Assembly: GCA_046349395.1 (NCBI GenBank)
Contig: JAXMCK010000006.1
Span: forward strand, 372,001-436,000
Length of the DNA stretch: 64,000 nt
Direction of reading: 5' to 3'
DNA from: JAXMCK01 sp046349395
Lineage (GTDB): Bacteria > Pseudomonadota > Alphaproteobacteria > Geminicoccales > Geminicoccaceae
Below are positions 56,692 to 64,000 of this stretch, piece after piece (the first letter of the stretch is position 1; every line of letters starts with the position of its first letter). A program made the position numbers and the translations under genes. The notes below the pieces were generated by a model, which ran no database searches, was not told the DNA's origin, and saw nothing but the letters and a program-made list of their open reading frames with translations.

Positions 56692-56883
56692 TCAGGGTTG
56701 GTACGTTCGCCCGAGAGTGCCGGTGTCCCTGGTGGCTGGCGTCGGCAAGACGCACGATTCATCGAACGCCGATTTTCGGGTCGGCCCCGGAAACGCTTCG
56801 ATCTGGGCCAGCGCCGACAATGGGAAGTCCACGCCTTCCTCTCGGTAAGTCTCGATCATCGCGTCGGAGAGGGCATGAGTCAT
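56692..56883 (-). pseudogene. phytanoyl-CoA dioxygenase-like stub (5' end)
   Basis: The first ~30 residues (MTHALSDAMIETYREEGVDF, then PLSALAQIEAF) match the N terminus of PhyH-type Fe(II)/2-oxoglutarate dioxygenases. After about 56780 the similarity stops and the frame runs on as unrelated sequence to 56692. It begins 36 bases after accC on the same strand, so it was the next gene of that operon. Confidence 0.55.
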
Positions 56884-56918
56884 GTGCCGGTCTGTGGCGG
56901 AATGGGCGTGCGCGCAAC

Positions 56919-58304
56919 CTACGGGGTTGCGCCCAGTCCGGTGTCATGGTCCTCCAGCCACCGTTCCAGCCAGCGCGTGTGGAAAGCACCCAGAGCCACT
57001 TCGGTGTCGGTGGCTAGAGCACGATGCAGCGGTACCGTCGTGCGGACGCCGTCGATCTGCAGCTCGCGCAGGGCGGCCGCGAGGCGGGCCAGGGCGCGGT
57101 CGCGATCCTCGTCCCAGACGATCAGCTTGCCGAGCAGCGAGTCGTAGAAGGGGGGGATCTTGCAGCCCGGAAAGAGGAGCGTGTCGAAGCGGACGCCGTG
57201 ACCGCCCGGTGTCCGCAGGCCGCTCACGGTGCCGGGGCACGGGGCGAAGTCGCGTGCCGGGTCCTCGGCGTTGATGCGCACCTCGATCGCATGGCCGCGG
57301 GCATGGACATCTTCCTGACGCAGCCGGAGGGGCCGGCCGGCGGCGATCTCCAGCGTCGCGCGGACGATGTCGATGCCGGTCACCATCTCGGTGACGGGAT
57401 GCTCGACCTGCACGCGGGTGTTCATCTCGAGGAAGTAGAACGTCTCGGCCGCCTCATCGTAGAGATACTCGATGGTACCGGCGCCTCTGTAGGCGACGGC
57501 TGCGGCGAGGCGGGCGGCCGCGGTGCGCATCTCCTCACGCACGCGTTCCGGCACCGCAGGCGCGGGAGCCTCCTCCCAGACCTTCTGCCGCCGGCGCTGA
57601 AGCGAGCATTCGCGCTCCAGCAGGTGAACGGCGGTCGCACCGTCGCCCAGCACCTGCACCTCGACGTGGCGGGCGCGTTCGACCAGCTTTTCGACATAGA
57701 GGCCGCCATCGCCGAAGGCCGCCAGCGCCTCGGCCGCCGCCTGCGGCCAGAGGCGCTCCAGCTCCGCCCGGTCGCGGGCGATTCGGATGCCGCGACCGCC
57801 GCCACCGGCGGCCGCCTTGAGCAGGACGGGGAACGCGCCGGCGTCGCCGCCGAGGGCAGCGACCGCTTCATCAAACCTCTCGACGCGACCGTCGCTGCCC
57901 GGAACGGTGGGGATGCCGAGCCGGGCGGCGGTCGCCCTCGCTACGGCCTTGTCGCCCATGAGCCGGATGGTCGACGGCGACGGGCCGACGAAGGTCAGTC
58001 CTGCAGCCTCGACGGCTTCGGCGAAGTTGGCGTTCTCCGACAGGAAACCGTAGCCGGGGTGGACGGCGTCGCAGCCGGTCGATCGGGCGGCGTCGATCAG
58101 GGCCCCGATGTTCAGGTAGGACTTGGCGGCGGGCGGGGGGCCGATCGGCACGGCCGTGTCGGCAAGCTGGACGGCCAGTGAGTCGGCGTCGGCGGTGCTG
58201 TGGGCCTGGACGGTCTCCAGGCCCAACTCGCGGGCAGCACGGATGATCCGGACCGCGATCTCGCCGCGGTTGGCGACCAGCACACGCTTCAGGTGGCGGG
58301 TCAG
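56919..58304 (-). CDS. accC: biotin carboxylase
   Basis: A 461-residue ATP-grasp enzyme that carboxylates biotin with bicarbonate and ATP. N-terminal KRVLVANRGEIAVRI, the ATP-grasp glycine loop KAAAGGGGRGIRI (about 160), and the catalytic EMNTRVQVEHPVTE (about 287-300) are intact. There is no ATG: a CTG at 58304 overlaps the accB stop (CTGA), and GTG at 58283 is the alternative. Located with a stand-alone short BCCP but no carboxyltransferase, as in 5-oxoprolinase-type clusters. Confidence 0.9.
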   Translation of the reverse strand: MTRHLKRVLVANRGEIAVRIIRAARELGLETVQAHSTADADSLAVQLADTAVPIGPPPAAKSYLNIGALIDAARSTGCDAVHPGYGFLSENANFAEAVEAAGLTFVGPSPSTIRLMGDKAVARATAARLGIPTVPGSDGRVERFDEAVAALGGDAGAFPVLLKAAAGGGGRGIRIARDRAELERLWPQAAAEALAAFGDGGLYVEKLVERARHVEVQVLGDGATAVHLLERECSLQRRRQKVWEEAPAPAVPERVREEMRTAAARLAAAVAYRGAGTIEYLYDEAAETFYFLEMNTRVQVEHPVTEMVTGIDIVRATLEIAAGRPLRLRQEDVHARGHAIEVRINAEDPARDFAPCPGTVSGLRTPGGHGVRFDTLLFPGCKIPPFYDSLLGKLIVWDEDRDRALARLAAALRELQIDGVRTTVPLHRALATDTEVALGAFHTRWLERWLEDHDTGLGATP

Positions 58305-58543
58305 CCTTCCACCTCGGCGACCGGCTGCTCGGCGTCGACGGCGTCCTCGTTCTCCAGGAGATAGCGGACGAGCGTGCCTGAGACTTCGGCCTTGATTTCG
58401 TGGAAGGACTTCATGATCTCGACCAGCCCGACCGTGTCGCACTCGGCGACGGGATCGCCGGGTGCCTTGTAGGGCGGTTGGTCGGGTGCGGGGCGGATGT
58501 AGAACGTCCCCGGCAACGGCGAGAGGATCTGCTTCAGCGCCAC
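58301..58543 (-). CDS. accB: short biotin carboxyl carrier protein
   Basis: An 80-residue BCCP from a GTG start. The biotin lysine is in GLVEIMKSFHEI (about residue 45), and the thumbless lipoyl-type fold opens with SPLPGTFYIRP. This short form without the Ala/Pro linker is seen in non-fatty-acid carboxylases such as those next to pxpBC. It lies 24 bases after the EthD-like gene. Confidence 0.9.
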   Translation of the reverse strand: MALKQILSPLPGTFYIRPAPDQPPYKAPGDPVAECDTVGLVEIMKSFHEIKAEVSGTLVRYLLENEDAVDAEQPVAEVEG

Positions 58544-58567
58544 GAAACGCGAACTCCGGGTCCGGAC

Positions 58568-59329
58568 TCACTCATCGCGATGGGCGATGGCCATGTTCTG
58601 CACCAGCATCTCCTGGCCGCGGAAGAGTGCCGCCACCGTGTTACTGCTCGCCGCCTTGAGCTGGCCGAACATGTCGACGAAGGGTGCGTCGGACAAAAAC
58701 GCGTGCGCGTCGGCGTTGCTGTCGAACCAGAGCTCGAGGTTCCAGTCATAGTTCAGCATGTGCTCGTTGGGCAGGCGCCCGACCATGCCAAGCAGGATTG
58801 TCTTGCCGACGCTGGTGCCGAAAACGTGCTCGCGCAGGAGCGGATGCCGGCCGAGATCCGCGAAGCGGGAGGCGTACCACTCGCGGATCGCCGCGGCGCC
58901 GTCATTCGCCATGCCCATGGCGATGAAGCGAGTGATCGTCCCGTCCTCGCGGGTGCGGTAACCGCGGCGGAAGCTGCTGAAGCGGGCGGGGTCGTCGACG
59001 TCGAACTGCATCTGCTCGGTCAGCGCGATGCCGGGCAGCGTGCCGGGATCGAGACCCATGTTGACGAGGCCGTCACCGAGGAGCGCCCACCCGGTCGGGT
59101 GGTTCCAGCACTCCACCATGTCCTCCCAGCTGTCCCAGTATTCCTGGGCGCAGCGGAAGAACTCGCCGTGACTTGCCGCCGGCTGGTTGGCGACGCGGCG
59201 GTTGATGTTGTAGCGCACGATCTTGTGGGCGACCTTGGCGAGGTTCGTGTGGATGCCGAGGTACCAGGCATCGAACTGCTCCGCCGTCAGATGCTTGGGC
59301 AGGGTGATCACCCAGTTGAAGGCGATCAT
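58568..59329 (-). CDS. EthD-like dimeric alpha/beta-barrel protein (duplicated)
   Basis: A 253-residue protein with two ferredoxin-like (EthD-type) repeats: FNWVITLPKHLTAEQFDAWY and WDSWEDMVECWNHPTGWALL in the first half, LEHVF-like HPLLREHVFGTSVGK and WFDSNADAHAFLSDAPF in the second. EthD proteins are linked to degradation of ethers and polyketide cyclisation. First gene of the operon EthD-like - accB - accC - (PhyH stub). Enzymatic role unknown. Confidence 0.75.
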   Translation of the reverse strand: MIAFNWVITLPKHLTAEQFDAWYLGIHTNLAKVAHKIVRYNINRRVANQPAASHGEFFRCAQEYWDSWEDMVECWNHPTGWALLGDGLVNMGLDPGTLPGIALTEQMQFDVDDPARFSSFRRGYRTREDGTITRFIAMGMANDGAAAIREWYASRFADLGRHPLLREHVFGTSVGKTILLGMVGRLPNEHMLNYDWNLELWFDSNADAHAFLSDAPFVDMFGQLKAASSNTVAALFRGQEMLVQNMAIAHRDE

Positions 59330-59359
59330 GCGGGCGTCTCCTTCTGCGGTCGCAAAAGA

Positions 59360-59380
59360 TCAAACATCAAAGGGGTTTGA
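59360..59380. promoter_or_regulatory. inverted repeat near the EthD-like promoter
   Basis: TCAAAC - ATCAAAGGG - GTTTGA, perfect 6-bp arms, begins 31 bases upstream of the EthD-like ATG. ATCAAA also occurs as a direct repeat within it. A likely operator. Confidence 0.5.
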
Positions 59381-59466
59381 AATCAAGCCGCCACCGGGGG
59401 CTCGATCGGGCCTCCACTTGGTCGTTGCAGCCAGCGGCCGGCACGGGTCGCACGGCGCCTTGACAC

Positions 59467-59477
59467 CGGTTAAACCG
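59467..59477. promoter_or_regulatory. short palindrome in divergent spacer
   Basis: CGGTT-A-AACCG is a perfect 11-base palindrome, 113 bases before the importer's start. Followed at 59494-59511 by AAAAG...CTTTT, a weaker pair. Confidence 0.35.
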
Positions 59478-59526
59478 CCCGCTTAGCGTAGATAAAAGTT
59501 CCTGTTCTTTTGTGTGAGCAGAAGCG

Positions 59527-59542
59527 GAGCCTGCGCAGGCTC
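59527..59542. promoter_or_regulatory. 16-base perfect palindrome in the importer leader
   Basis: GAGCCTGCGCAGGCTC, 38 bases before the substrate-binding protein's GTG. It may be a LacI-family operator, since LacI sites are often perfect palindromes with a central CG, or an RNA hairpin. No regulator gene is visible. Confidence 0.5.
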
Positions 59543-59579
59543 ACCGCCGGCCGTTGCAACCACGACGAGGAGGTACGCA

Positions 59580-60671
59580 GTGAGAACCCGCGCATTCCTG
59601 GCTCTAGCGGCATCCGCCATGCTGGCTGCGTTGTCGACGTCCGCCTTGGCGGAGGGCACCGGCAAGCTCGAAGGCGACGGTGCGGAGCTCGTGATGTTCA
59701 CCATCACCAGCTCGAACATCTACGGCGCCAACCAGATTTCCGGCGCGAAAGCGGAAGCCGAGCGTCTCGGCTACAAGCTGACCGTGCTGGAAAACAGCTT
59801 CAGCCAGCCGGAGCAGGACCAGCAGGTCCAGCAGTACATCGCGAGCGGCGCGCAGCCGGCGGCGATCATCTTCTGGCCGTGGGTCGCGGAAGCGGCACTC
59901 AACAGCGTGCGCCAGCTGTCCGAGGTGGCTCCTGTCGTGATGCTGACCCAGGAGCCGAACGAGCAGTCCTGGCCCTACGTGAAGGCCTATAGCGGTGCGA
60001 ACCAGATCCTGATCGGCCAGACGCTAGGCCAGATGATGATCCAGGCCCGCGAGGCGGCCAAGGCCGCCGGCATGAAGTTCAAGAGCGAGAACGGCAATCT
60101 CCTGATCTTCCAGCATCCCGAAGGCGAGAAGACCGGCACCGAGCGGCTCAAGGGCTTCGAGCAGGTCACCAAGGATCAGCCGTTCAACATCATCCACCTC
60201 GAATACGGCGCCAACAGCCCCGAGACCGGCTACCAGATCGCGAGCCAGGTGATCCCGAAGTACAAGGGCCAGTTCGACTTTCTCTTCGTCAGCAACCAGC
60301 AGGCGGCGAACGGCGTCATCCGAGCGCTGAAGGAGAACGGGATCGTACCTGGCAAGGACGTCTACATCGTCTCCGGCGACTGTTCCGGCACGCTGGATGC
60401 CGTGAAGAACGGCGAGACCTTCGGCACCGGCATCCAGCCCGCCGCGGTCGAGGGCACGCTGGCCGTGCGCACGGCGGCGAAGCTCATCGCGACGGGCAAG
60501 GTCGAGGGCGACGTGATCCAGATGCAGGTGACGCCCGAGCCGCCGGCACTCGAGATGACCCCGCCCGCGAAGTACAACTACATGCCGCACGCGCCGGCGA
60601 TCGGTGCCGAGGGCATCGCCAAGACCAACATCTGGGGGCACTCGGCCGACCAGATCTGCGCCGGCGGCTGA
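59580..60671 (+). CDS. sugar-type ABC transporter substrate-binding protein
   Basis: A 363-residue periplasmic protein of the Peripla_BP_4 (ribose-like) family. The start is the GTG at 59580 with GAGGAGG upstream. A signal peptide ends near AEG (residue 24). The two lobes carry NIYGANQISGAKAEAERLGY and VPGKDVYIVSGDCSGTLDAV. Ligand residues cannot be assigned; a monosaccharide, inositol-like or autoinducer-like compound is expected. Confidence 0.9.
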   Translation: MRTRAFLALAASAMLAALSTSALAEGTGKLEGDGAELVMFTITSSNIYGANQISGAKAEAERLGYKLTVLENSFSQPEQDQQVQQYIASGAQPAAIIFWPWVAEAALNSVRQLSEVAPVVMLTQEPNEQSWPYVKAYSGANQILIGQTLGQMMIQAREAAKAAGMKFKSENGNLLIFQHPEGEKTGTERLKGFEQVTKDQPFNIIHLEYGANSPETGYQIASQVIPKYKGQFDFLFVSNQQAANGVIRALKENGIVPGKDVYIVSGDCSGTLDAVKNGETFGTGIQPAAVEGTLAVRTAAKLIATGKVEGDVIQMQVTPEPPALEMTPPAKYNYMPHAPAIGAEGIAKTNIWGHSADQICAGG

Positions 60672-60685
60672 TCTCGCCGGTCGAC

Positions 60686-62209
60686 GTGATCGAAAGGACG
60701 GCTGCGATCGATGCGGACCCGCGGTCTCGACTGCGGGTCCGTCAGCTTTCGAAGCGCTACGGCAGCGTGCAGGCGCTGGATTCCGTCGATTTCGAGCTCC
60801 GCGCCGGCGAAGTCATGGCGCTGCTCGGCGAGAACGGGGCCGGCAAGAGCACGCTGGTAAAGGTGCTCTCGGGCCTCGTGGTGCCCGACAGCGGCACGAT
60901 CGAGATCGACGGCCGGGTGGTCGACCTGCATCCGGCCGCCCGATCCCAGGCGGCCGGCGTCGCGGTCGTGCATCAGGAGTACAGCCTCGTCCCGGCCCTG
61001 AGCATCGCCCAGAATCTGATGCTGGGTCAGGAGGGCGAGCCGGCCATCTGGCTGCCGTGGAGGATCAAGGCCAAGGCCCGGGCCCTGCTCGAACAGGTGG
61101 GGCTGGGCCATCTCGATCCGGGGCTGCGCGTCGAGCGCCTGTCCGTCGCCGAGATGCAGCTGGTCGAGATCGCCCGGGTGTTGGCGCGCGATGCCCGCGT
61201 GCTGATCTTCGACGAGCCCACCGCGGCCCTGGCGGACAAGGAGATCGCCCGCGTCCTCGACGTCATCCGCGGGCTGGCGGCGCAGGGGCGCAGCATCATC
61301 TACGTGACCCACCGGCTGCCCGAGGTCTTCGCCCTCGCCGACCGGGTGACGGTGTTCCGCAACGGCCGCAGCCTGCCCGCACGGCCCACCTCGGAGCTGA
61401 CGATCGACGGGGTCATCTCGCTGATGCTGGGGCGCGAGCTGGACACGATGTACCCGGCGCGCGGTGACGTGAGCGCCGCCCCGCTGCTGACGGTCATCGA
61501 CCTGCTGGCACCGGGACTCGAAGCGCCGCTCAGCTTCGGCCTGCGGCGGGGCGAGATCCTGGGACTCACGGGACAACTCGGCAGCGGGGCCAGTGCCGTC
61601 GTGCAGTCGCTCGCGGGCATGCTGCCGCCGGAGGGCGGCACGGCGACCCTGGTGGGCAGGCCGATCTCGCTCACCGACCGGGCGGCCGCGCTAAGGGAGG
61701 GCGTCGCGTACTGCTCGGCCGACCGCAAGCTCGACGGGATCTTCGCCGGGCGGCCGATCCGCGAGAACCTGTCGAGCCCGTGGCTGGACCGCGTGTCGTC
61801 GCACGGCGTCATCGCCCGCCGGGCAGAGTCGCAGCGAGCCCACGAGGTGGCGAAGCGATTCGCCGTCGATGCGAAGCGGCTGTCGAGTGCGGTCGGCGCC
61901 CTGTCGGGCGGCAACCAGCAGAAGGTCGCGGTCGGCAAGTGGCTGGGCATCGAGCCGCGGGTCATGCTGCTGGAAGAGCCCACGCGCGGCGTGGACGTCG
62001 GTGCGCGGGCGGAGATCTACCAGCACCTGCGGGATCTGTGCGCGACGGGCCTGGGGATCGTCGTGGCGAGCAGCGATACGGCCGAGATCCTGGGCCTGTG
62101 CGACACCATCGCGACGTTCTACAGGGGCCGGATGACCGCCCTTCTCCCGCATCAGGACTGGACCGAGGACAGCCTGCTGCGCGAGGTCATGCACCAGGAA
62201 GCGGCATGA
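60686..62209 (+). CDS. sugar-type ABC transporter ATPase (RbsA-like)
   Basis: A 507-residue protein with two ATPase halves. First half: Walker A GENGAGKST (about 48-56), signature RLSVAEMQ and Walker B VLIFDEPTAALAD. Second half: degenerate Walker A GQLGSGASAV, signature ALSGGNQQKVAVGKWL and Walker B MLLEEPTRGVD with Glu. One competent and one degenerate Walker A is the RbsA norm. The GTG start follows the binding-protein gene after 14 bases. Confidence 0.93.
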   Translation: MIERTAAIDADPRSRLRVRQLSKRYGSVQALDSVDFELRAGEVMALLGENGAGKSTLVKVLSGLVVPDSGTIEIDGRVVDLHPAARSQAAGVAVVHQEYSLVPALSIAQNLMLGQEGEPAIWLPWRIKAKARALLEQVGLGHLDPGLRVERLSVAEMQLVEIARVLARDARVLIFDEPTAALADKEIARVLDVIRGLAAQGRSIIYVTHRLPEVFALADRVTVFRNGRSLPARPTSELTIDGVISLMLGRELDTMYPARGDVSAAPLLTVIDLLAPGLEAPLSFGLRRGEILGLTGQLGSGASAVVQSLAGMLPPEGGTATLVGRPISLTDRAAALREGVAYCSADRKLDGIFAGRPIRENLSSPWLDRVSSHGVIARRAESQRAHEVAKRFAVDAKRLSSAVGALSGGNQQKVAVGKWLGIEPRVMLLEEPTRGVDVGARAEIYQHLRDLCATGLGIVVASSDTAEILGLCDTIATFYRGRMTALLPHQDWTEDSLLREVMHQEAA

Positions 62210-63222
62210 GCCGGGCCACGGTCACGACGACGCCTGCCTATGTCGGCGGGACGGTCGCCGCGGGGGGCAACACCGTCCCGGCGTGCCGGCCCGATCGTGC
62301 GGCCCTCGCCGTCATGGCGTGCCTGGTGGTCACCCTCGCTGCCGCGGCCCTGGTTACGCCGAGCTTCCTCACGGTCGACAACGCGACGGCGATCCTGCGC
62401 AACGCCGCCATCGTCGGCATCGTGGCCGTCGCCATGACGCCGATCACGCTGAGCGGCAACTTCGTGTCGCTGGCCATCGGCGAGTCGGCCATGCTGGCGA
62501 TGGTGGCTTTCGTGGCTCTGCTCGGAGCCGGGGTACCCGAGTTGCCGGCCATGCTCGCGGTGCTTGCCGTGCTGATGGCGACGGCGGCCCTGCAGGGCGT
62601 GCTGGTGGCGGTGGGGCTCAATCCGATCATCACGACGCTGGCGGCCGGTGCGATCATCTTCGGGGTCGTCGCCCAGGCGACGGGTGGCGGGATCGTGCGC
62701 ACCGGCGTCGACGCGATGCCGACCTGGGGCACCTCGCGGATCCTCGGCATCCCGGTGCAGGTGCTGGTCTTCCTGCTGTGGACGGCGCTGGTCACCCTGG
62801 TCATGGGCCGCACCGTGATCGGGCGGCAGATCATCCTGGTCGGCGCTAACCGGCGCACGGCCCGGATCAGCGGGATCAGCACGACACGCGTGACGTTGGT
62901 GGCGTTCGCCATCTTCGCCGTGGGGCTCGCGATCGCCGGCATCCTGAACGGTGCCGCCTTCGGCGAGGCGACGGCCCAGAGCTTCCGCGATCTCTCGATC
63001 GACGTGATCGCCGCCGTGCTGGTCGGCGGAACGGCGATCCAAGGCGGGCGCGGCTCGCCCTGGCAGAGTGCCGTCGGGGCCCTGCTGATCGCGGTCGTCG
63101 GCAACGTCATGCTGCTGAACGATTTCTCGACCGGCGGAAGGCGCGCCTTCGAGGGTGCGGTCGTGGTCGGCATCGTCGTTCTGCTCGACCTGTGGCGGCA
63201 CCGGCAGGGGGGACGCTTGTGA
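62206..63222 (+). CDS. ABC sugar permease (RbsC-like), first
   Basis: A 338-residue membrane protein with about eight helices. It starts at ATG overlapping the ATPase stop (ATGA). The family's GEIDLSVGS-type motif here reads LSGNFVSLAIGESAML, without the Asp, while the second permease keeps it. Together they may form a heterodimer with one divergent half. Confidence 0.88.
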   Translation: MSRATVTTTPAYVGGTVAAGGNTVPACRPDRAALAVMACLVVTLAAAALVTPSFLTVDNATAILRNAAIVGIVAVAMTPITLSGNFVSLAIGESAMLAMVAFVALLGAGVPELPAMLAVLAVLMATAALQGVLVAVGLNPIITTLAAGAIIFGVVAQATGGGIVRTGVDAMPTWGTSRILGIPVQVLVFLLWTALVTLVMGRTVIGRQIILVGANRRTARISGISTTRVTLVAFAIFAVGLAIAGILNGAAFGEATAQSFRDLSIDVIAAVLVGGTAIQGGRGSPWQSAVGALLIAVVGNVMLLNDFSTGGRRAFEGAVVVGIVVLLDLWRHRQGGRL

Positions 63223-64000
63223 GCGGCGGCTGGCGCTACTCCCAGGGGCTCACCTACGTGTTTCCGCTGATCGTGCTGGTAGCGACGTGGCTCGTGATCG
63301 CCCAGTTCAATCCGAGATTCGTCGGCCTCGGCAGCATCTTCGGGGTGGTCCAGGGCTTCGGTCTCGTCGGCCTCGTGGCTCTCGGTCTGGCGGTCACCAT
63401 CATCGCCGGCGAGCTGGATCTCTCGGTCGGCTCGATGGCGGCGCTGGCCGGCGTCATCGCCATCCTCTGTACGCCGCTCGGCACGGTGGCGGCGATCCTC
63501 ATTCCCACCCTCGTGGGCGTCCTGTTCGGGGCGGCACAGGGCAATGCGATCGGTTGGCTGCGCATCAACAGCCTCGTCTTCACGATCGGCACGCTGATCA
63601 TGCTGCGTGGCATCGCCTATCTGGCGAGCGGGCATGCCCCGATCAGCGTGCCCAACGATCTGATCACCGTCACCGACCCGCTGATTGCCCGCTACAAGCT
63701 GTTCGGCGTCAACGTCGCGACACTGGGCAGCGTGGTCGCGCTCGTCGTGTTCGTGCTGACCGGCCTCTTCCTCGCCTACACGCGCTGGGGGCGGGAGATC
63801 CACGCCATCGGCGGTGCGCGCGACGAAGCGCTGGCGGCCGGTGTGCCGCTCGTCCGGCCGATGGCGGTCGCCTTCGCGTTCTCCGCGGGGTGCGCCAGCC
63901 TCGCCGGGGCGATGGCCACGCTGCGGGGCGGGACCGCGGCACCGCAGAACTACGAGGACCTGCTGCTGAGCGGTGCCGCCGCCGCCCTGCTCGGCGGGAT
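63219..64000 (+). CDS. ABC sugar permease (RbsC-like), second, cut by window end
   Basis: Read from a GTG overlapping the previous stop (GTGA); it is open to the last base, so at least 260 residues are present. The family motif AGELDLSVGSMAALAG is intact, and membrane helices are clear (VFPLIVLVATWLVIAQF; FGLVGLVALGLAVTII). Second permease of the same importer; C terminus lies beyond the window. Confidence 0.88.
   Translation, partial: MSGGWRYSQGLTYVFPLIVLVATWLVIAQFNPRFVGLGSIFGVVQGFGLVGLVALGLAVTIIAGELDLSVGSMAALAGVIAILCTPLGTVAAILIPTLVGVLFGAAQGNAIGWLRINSLVFTIGTLIMLRGIAYLASGHAPISVPNDLITVTDPLIARYKLFGVNVATLGSVVALVVFVLTGLFLAYTRWGREIHAIGGARDEALAAGVPLVRPMAVAFAFSAGCASLAGAMATLRGGTAAPQNYEDLLLSGAAAALLGG

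Overview
The window reads as chromosomal DNA of a high-GC alphaproteobacterium, most likely a Rhodospirillales-type soil or water heterotroph. The evidence is very GC-rich coding DNA, many GTG and TTG starts, a phasin with PhaR-like boxes, a fused malic enzyme-phosphotransacetylase, a DUF1127 protein, a CHCC zinc-finger protein, and the gene order slt - dapA - smpB. I do not assign a genus.

Region by region. 1-2571 is the right end of an integrative element: an AlpA-type DNA-binding gene, a tyrosine integrase, and a 3' half copy of tRNA-Pro(GGG) as the attachment site; the rest of the element lies to the left. 2.7-14.6 kb holds an aminotransferase, a lower-GC GH26-like secreted glycosidase, lipoamide dehydrogenase, a phasin, a DevBCA-like ABC exporter opposite its probable TetR repressor, and HtpX. 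14.6-28.6 kb is mostly housekeeping: malic enzyme, a CYTH-like protein beside a split chromate transporter, a slt/dehydratase/FAH operon opposite dapA-smpB, motAB, a hydrolase, DoxX-like and CsbD proteins. 28.6-35.3 kb is accessory: a GGDEF protein with a catalytically degenerate EAL domain, an HTH-like gene with an apparently leaderless promoter carrying a palindrome, an RTX protein, and a HEPN-like protein. 35.3-48.4 kb has paaABCD (no paaE seen), a FecR / CHASE2-adenylate cyclase pair, lipoproteins, and a mutA-mutB-meaB operon ending in a cysteine-synthase-like gene. 48.6-53.1 kb has a Wzc-type tyrosine kinase, a ROK kinase, an orphan ABC ATPase and tRNA-Arg(CCG).

53.1-56.9 kb is a scar zone: a broken IS110-family transposase, an intact amidohydrolase followed by a 19-codon ABC-ATPase stub, a fragment of a second integrase, and the first ~35 codons of a phytanoyl-CoA-dioxygenase-like gene. 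The last stub is the truncated continuation of an EthD-like / short BCCP / biotin carboxylase operon (56.9-59.3 kb), which is divergent from a sugar-type ABC importer (59.6-64 kb, cut by the window end). The 59.33-59.58 kb spacer between them contains several palindromes.

I see no CRISPR array and no complete phage or known defence island. The most unusual items are the scar zone with its half-deleted carboxylase operon, the GGDEF/dead-EAL protein, the leaderless HTH gene, the CYTH-like protein beside chrA, and the HEPN-like protein. None is proof of a new system from sequence alone.
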